Assembly: GCA_900554315.1 (NCBI GenBank)
Contig: USGP01000021.1
Location: 1-16,990, forward strand
Source of the DNA: an uncultured Mycoplasmatota bacterium
Lineage (GTDB): Bacteria > Bacillota_I > Bacilli_A > RF39 > UBA660
Direction: 5' to 3'
DNA: 16,990 nucleotides
This document shows, in pieces, positions 14,823-16,990 of the stretch. Within the stretch, counting starts at the first letter, position 1. Each line of letters opens with the position of its first letter. Under the pieces are notes generated by a model. That model saw only the letters and a program-made list of their open reading frames with translations. It ran no database searches and had not been told where the DNA came from. The position numbers were made by a program, and so were the translations under genes.

Positions 14823-16115
14823 ATGAAAGAAAAATTTATAAAGTCAATTTTTATCTTATTAATTGGTGGTCTATTAACCAAAGTATTAGGTATGATTATT
14901 AAAATCGTCATGAGTAGACTCATGGGAACAGAAGGATTAGGTTTATACATGATGGTCCTGCCTACCTTTTCCCTATTTATAGGACTAGGTCAATTTGGAC
15001 TACCAACAGCTCTATCTAAATTAATTGCAGAAAAGAAAAAAAATAATATCAGATTATTCTTCTCCATTTTACCCATCTCTATTATCATTAATATTATTTT
15101 AATTATTACGATTTTATTAATTGCCCCAGTATTATCTAAAAACCTTCTTCATGATCCAAGATGTTACTTACCAATTTTAGCAATAGCTGTTGTAATACCT
15201 TTCACAAGCCTTTCTAGCATATGTAGAAGTTACTTCTTTGGCAAAGAAAGAATGGCTCCACATGTAATTTCAAATTTAGTAGAAGATATCGTAAGGTTAT
15301 CATTAATGATAATCGGTATTCCTTTCTTTTTACCAAAAGGATTAGAATATGCAGTATGCTTCATTATTTTATCTAACACCATCAGTGAATTTGCATCAAT
15401 TGTAATTCTTTTAATATTCTTACCTAAAAAAGTACAAATCAAAAAAAGAGATTTAATACCAAAAAAAGATTACATGAAAGAATCACTCTCTATAGGAATA
15501 CCAAATACAACAGGAAGATTAATTGGAAGCATCGGTTATTTCCTAGAACCAATTCTCTTAACTACCACCCTTCTATCCATAGGATACTCAAATAAATATA
15601 TCACAACAGAATATGGAATATTATCTGGATATGCTATGCCATTATTACTATTACCATCATTTTTTACAATGGCCATATCACAAGCATTGTTACCAGTAGT
15701 ATCTAGAGAATATGCTAAAAGAAACTATGAATCAGTCAAAAGAAAAATAAAACAAGCCATTTACTATTCTCTTTTAATTGGAATACCCGTAACCATATTT
15801 TTTATATTTTTACCAGAAATCCCATTACAATTAATCTACCATACAACCGAAGGTACAAACTATATACGCTTTTTAGCCCCTATTTGTCTTTTTCAATATA
15901 TTCAGTCTCCACTATCATCTAGTTTAGATGCTATGGGGAAAAGTAAAGATGGTATGACTGCCACCCTATTAGGCCAAATAGTAAGATTAACTTTTTTAGT
16001 ATTACTCTCTCTACTAAAAATAGGATTATGGGGATTAATCATTGCAATCTCCCTAAATGTATTAGTAGTAACTTTTTATTCCATAAAAAAAGTAAGATAT
16101 CATCTTACTATCTAG
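14823..16115 (+). CDS. SpoVB/MurJ-like flippase (MOP superfamily)
   Basis: 430 aa integral membrane protein with about 12 hydrophobic segments. The N-terminus KVLGMIIKIVMSRLMGTEGLGLYMM, the following GLPTALSKLIAEKK, and the middle LLLLPSFFTMAISQALLPVVSREYA are typical of polysaccharide/lipid-linked-precursor transporters of the SpoVB type. The family flips lipid-linked sugars or peptidoglycan precursors across the membrane, or works in spore cortex building. It is shorter than the common length of about 500 aa, with the C-terminal helices reduced. It is the only plus-strand gene. The start is set by family N-termini and by the promoter just upstream. Its last 8 bases overlap the end of the convergent gene at 16108, and its final codons hold that gene's terminator. 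Confidence 0.9.
   Translation: MKEKFIKSIFILLIGGLLTKVLGMIIKIVMSRLMGTEGLGLYMMVLPTFSLFIGLGQFGLPTALSKLIAEKKKNNIRLFFSILPISIIINIILIITILLIAPVLSKNLLHDPRCYLPILAIAVVIPFTSLSSICRSYFFGKERMAPHVISNLVEDIVRLSLMIIGIPFFLPKGLEYAVCFIILSNTISEFASIVILLIFLPKKVQIKKRDLIPKKDYMKESLSIGIPNTTGRLIGSIGYFLEPILLTTTLLSIGYSNKYITTEYGILSGYAMPLLLLPSFFTMAISQALLPVVSREYAKRNYESVKRKIKQAIYYSLLIGIPVTIFFIFLPEIPLQLIYHTTEGTNYIRFLAPICLFQYIQSPLSSSLDAMGKSKDGMTATLLGQIVRLTFLVLLSLLKIGLWGLIIAISLNVLVVTFYSIKKVRYHLTI
16085..16109 (-). terminator. Terminator of the RelE-like/HTH operon, inside the flippase 3' end
   Basis: Minus strand AGTAAGAT-GAT-ATCTTACT (16091-16109 on the plus numbering), an 8-bp stem with 3-base loop, then about seven T. The TAG stop (16108-16110) overlaps the stem. 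On the plus strand the same bases encode the flippase residues KKVRYHLT. Confidence 0.8.
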
Positions 16116-16377
16116 TCTTAGGACCTATACTTCTTCTTTTAGAAAGCATCCGAACAGATTCAAGGCCTTGATCATAAAAAGAAATATTACCTTTAGAAAC
16201 ACCACTTAATTTATCAAACAGTTCTTGATTAGAAATTCCCAAATCATCCGTTAAAGCATCAACCAAAGTAGGATCTTCAGCTAAACTAGCAAGAATTTCA
16301 TGAGAATAAGCCAAACGTGTTTGTTCCAAATTCCTTAATCCCTGAGCATTTTTAATTTTTCTCATCTCATCATTCAT
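16108..16377 (-). CDS. Small protein, possible HTH antitoxin
   Basis: 89 aa. Its ATG overlaps the stop of the upstream gene as ATGA, with an AGGTGAT site before it, so the two are coupled. Residues about 50-71 (NQELFDKLSG-VSKGNISFYDQG) match the spacing of an XRE recognition unit: Gly-Val-Ser turn, Ile-Ser in helix 3, then acidic-x-Gly. The usual Ala in helix 2 is Asp, and only 18 residues follow, too few for a full five-helix XRE domain. A truncated HTH or chance resemblance are both open. Position after a RelE/HigB-like gene, as in higBA, supports an antitoxin role. The C-terminus is basic (SKRRSIGPKTR). Confidence 0.72.
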   Translation of the reverse strand: MNDEMRKIKNAQGLRNLEQTRLAYSHEILASLAEDPTLVDALTDDLGISNQELFDKLSGVSKGNISFYDQGLESVRMLSKRRSIGPKTR

Positions 16378-16990
16378 TTTATATCACCTTTACTTTCTTT
16401 TTTTGAAGTACTTAACTCTTTCAAAATATCTCCTTTAATAGCTTCATGCTCCATAATTAACAACTCTCTATCATCAGGATTTTGAACTCTTGTTTTCAAC
16501 TCATTAAACTCATCATTTGTATTCTTATTACGACTAATCAACTCCTTTTGGTCAACCATAGAGTTATTATCTTTTTTCATTCTAGTTTGCATAACATAAA
16601 CCATATCACCACTTAAAACACGATAAATTAATCGAATTTTAAATTCTTTTATTTCATATAACCCAAATAATTTTTTATTATTCGAAAGTTGTCTAACTTT
16701 TTCAGTATTAGAACCAAGATCACCATACTCTAAAGTTTCCAAAGTAGCTTGCACTTTATCATAATATTCTCTAGGAATATCTTTTAAATCTCTTTGTAAA
16801 AAAGTAGAACCAAATGTTGTTTTGGCAAAAATTAAATGACGTTTTGATTGAGCAGCTTGGCTTTCAATACTCTCATCCTTTAACTGTTTTGTAACACTCT
16901 CTACTCTCTTCTTACATAATTCAATTTTTTTCTTTAAACTACCAACTTCTTCTAATACATCTGCATCATTACCTAAACTTTCGAATTCCC
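16374..16990 (-). CDS. Protein with RelE/HigB-like domain, N-terminus outside window
   Basis: The frame is open to the window edge, giving 204 visible residues; a GTG at 16754 is internal, not the start. Visible residues 1-48 are a charged, coiled-coil-like segment (SLKKKIELCKKRVESVTKQL). Residues about 60-150 read like the RelE/ParE/HigB toxin fold: FLQRDLKDIPREYYDKVQAT, LEYGD, then the core KLFGLYEIKEFKIRLIYRVL and SGDMVYVMQTRMKKD. The last 50 residues are hydrophilic, with a helical end. RelE-fold toxins cut mRNA on ribosomes or block gyrase; which applies, or whether activity remains, cannot be read here. Typical toxins are about 90-120 aa, so the long extension is odd. It overlaps the possible antitoxin gene by four bases. 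Confidence 0.7.
   Translation of the reverse strand, partial: EFESLGNDADVLEEVGSLKKKIELCKKRVESVTKQLKDESIESQAAQSKRHLIFAKTTFGSTFLQRDLKDIPREYYDKVQATLETLEYGDLGSNTEKVRQLSNNKKLFGLYEIKEFKIRLIYRVLSGDMVYVMQTRMKKDNNSMVDQKELISRNKNTNDEFNELKTRVQNPDDRELLIMEHEAIKGDILKELSTSKKESKGDIK

Noticed and set aside
433..16990. CRISPR arrays, tRNA or rRNA genes, insertion-sequence transposases
   Set aside because: No regularly spaced repeats, no tRNA-like cloverleaf or rRNA motif, and no transposase or integrase residues seen anywhere.

Overview
The window is AT-rich, densely packed bacterial DNA with the standard genetic code (TGG for Trp, TGA used as a stop). Shine-Dalgarno sites of the AGGAGG/GAGGTG type, a T-box riboswitch, SpoVB-type flippase, RecD2 and a ParE-like topoisomerase subunit all point to a low-GC Bacillota, probably a gut-type Bacilli lineage (Erysipelotrichales/RF39-like). 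That placement is inference. Nearly everything is on the minus strand; the only plus-strand gene is the flippase at 14823-16115.

Layout. 1-400: the first codons of serS with a complete serine T-box leader (specifier AGC) and promoter; the visible serS coding part is clearly richer in GC than the rest. 430-934: a gene-poor patch bounded by a near-identical direct repeat and holding a probable broken small membrane-protein gene. 937-5912: a type II topoisomerase operon, parE - small unknown ORF - parC, closed by a terminator. The unknown ORF is bracketed by a 16-base direct repeat, so it looks inserted. 6107-7503: a membrane-anchored XRE-type regulator translationally coupled to a single-pass membrane protein. 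7634-13477: a probable six-gene operon (anchored coiled protein, mtaB, 71-aa acidic protein, 347-aa unknown, recD2, 55-aa membrane protein) with a good promoter and a GAAA-loop terminator. 13483-14581: a single gene for a membrane-anchored, largely disordered acidic protein. 14582-14822: divergent intergenic region with three exact TTGACA hexamers and a promoter that predicts a leaderless flippase mRNA. 16085-16990: two overlapping minus-strand genes, a partial protein with a RelE/HigB-like domain and a small possible helix-turn-helix protein, resembling a toxin-antitoxin pair with an unusual N-terminal extension.

Theme: compaction. In three places the stop codon of the last gene overlaps the stem of its own terminator, one of these terminators lies inside the convergent flippase coding sequence, and promoters start at once after terminators. 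The core genes serve DNA topology (ParE/ParC), DNA repair (RecD2), tRNA modification and charging (MtaB, SerS) and envelope lipid-linked transport (flippase). The most interesting accessory pieces are the bracketed ORF inside parEC, the membrane-HTH pair and the RelE-like/HTH pair. All calls rest on reading the sequence; no database search was possible.
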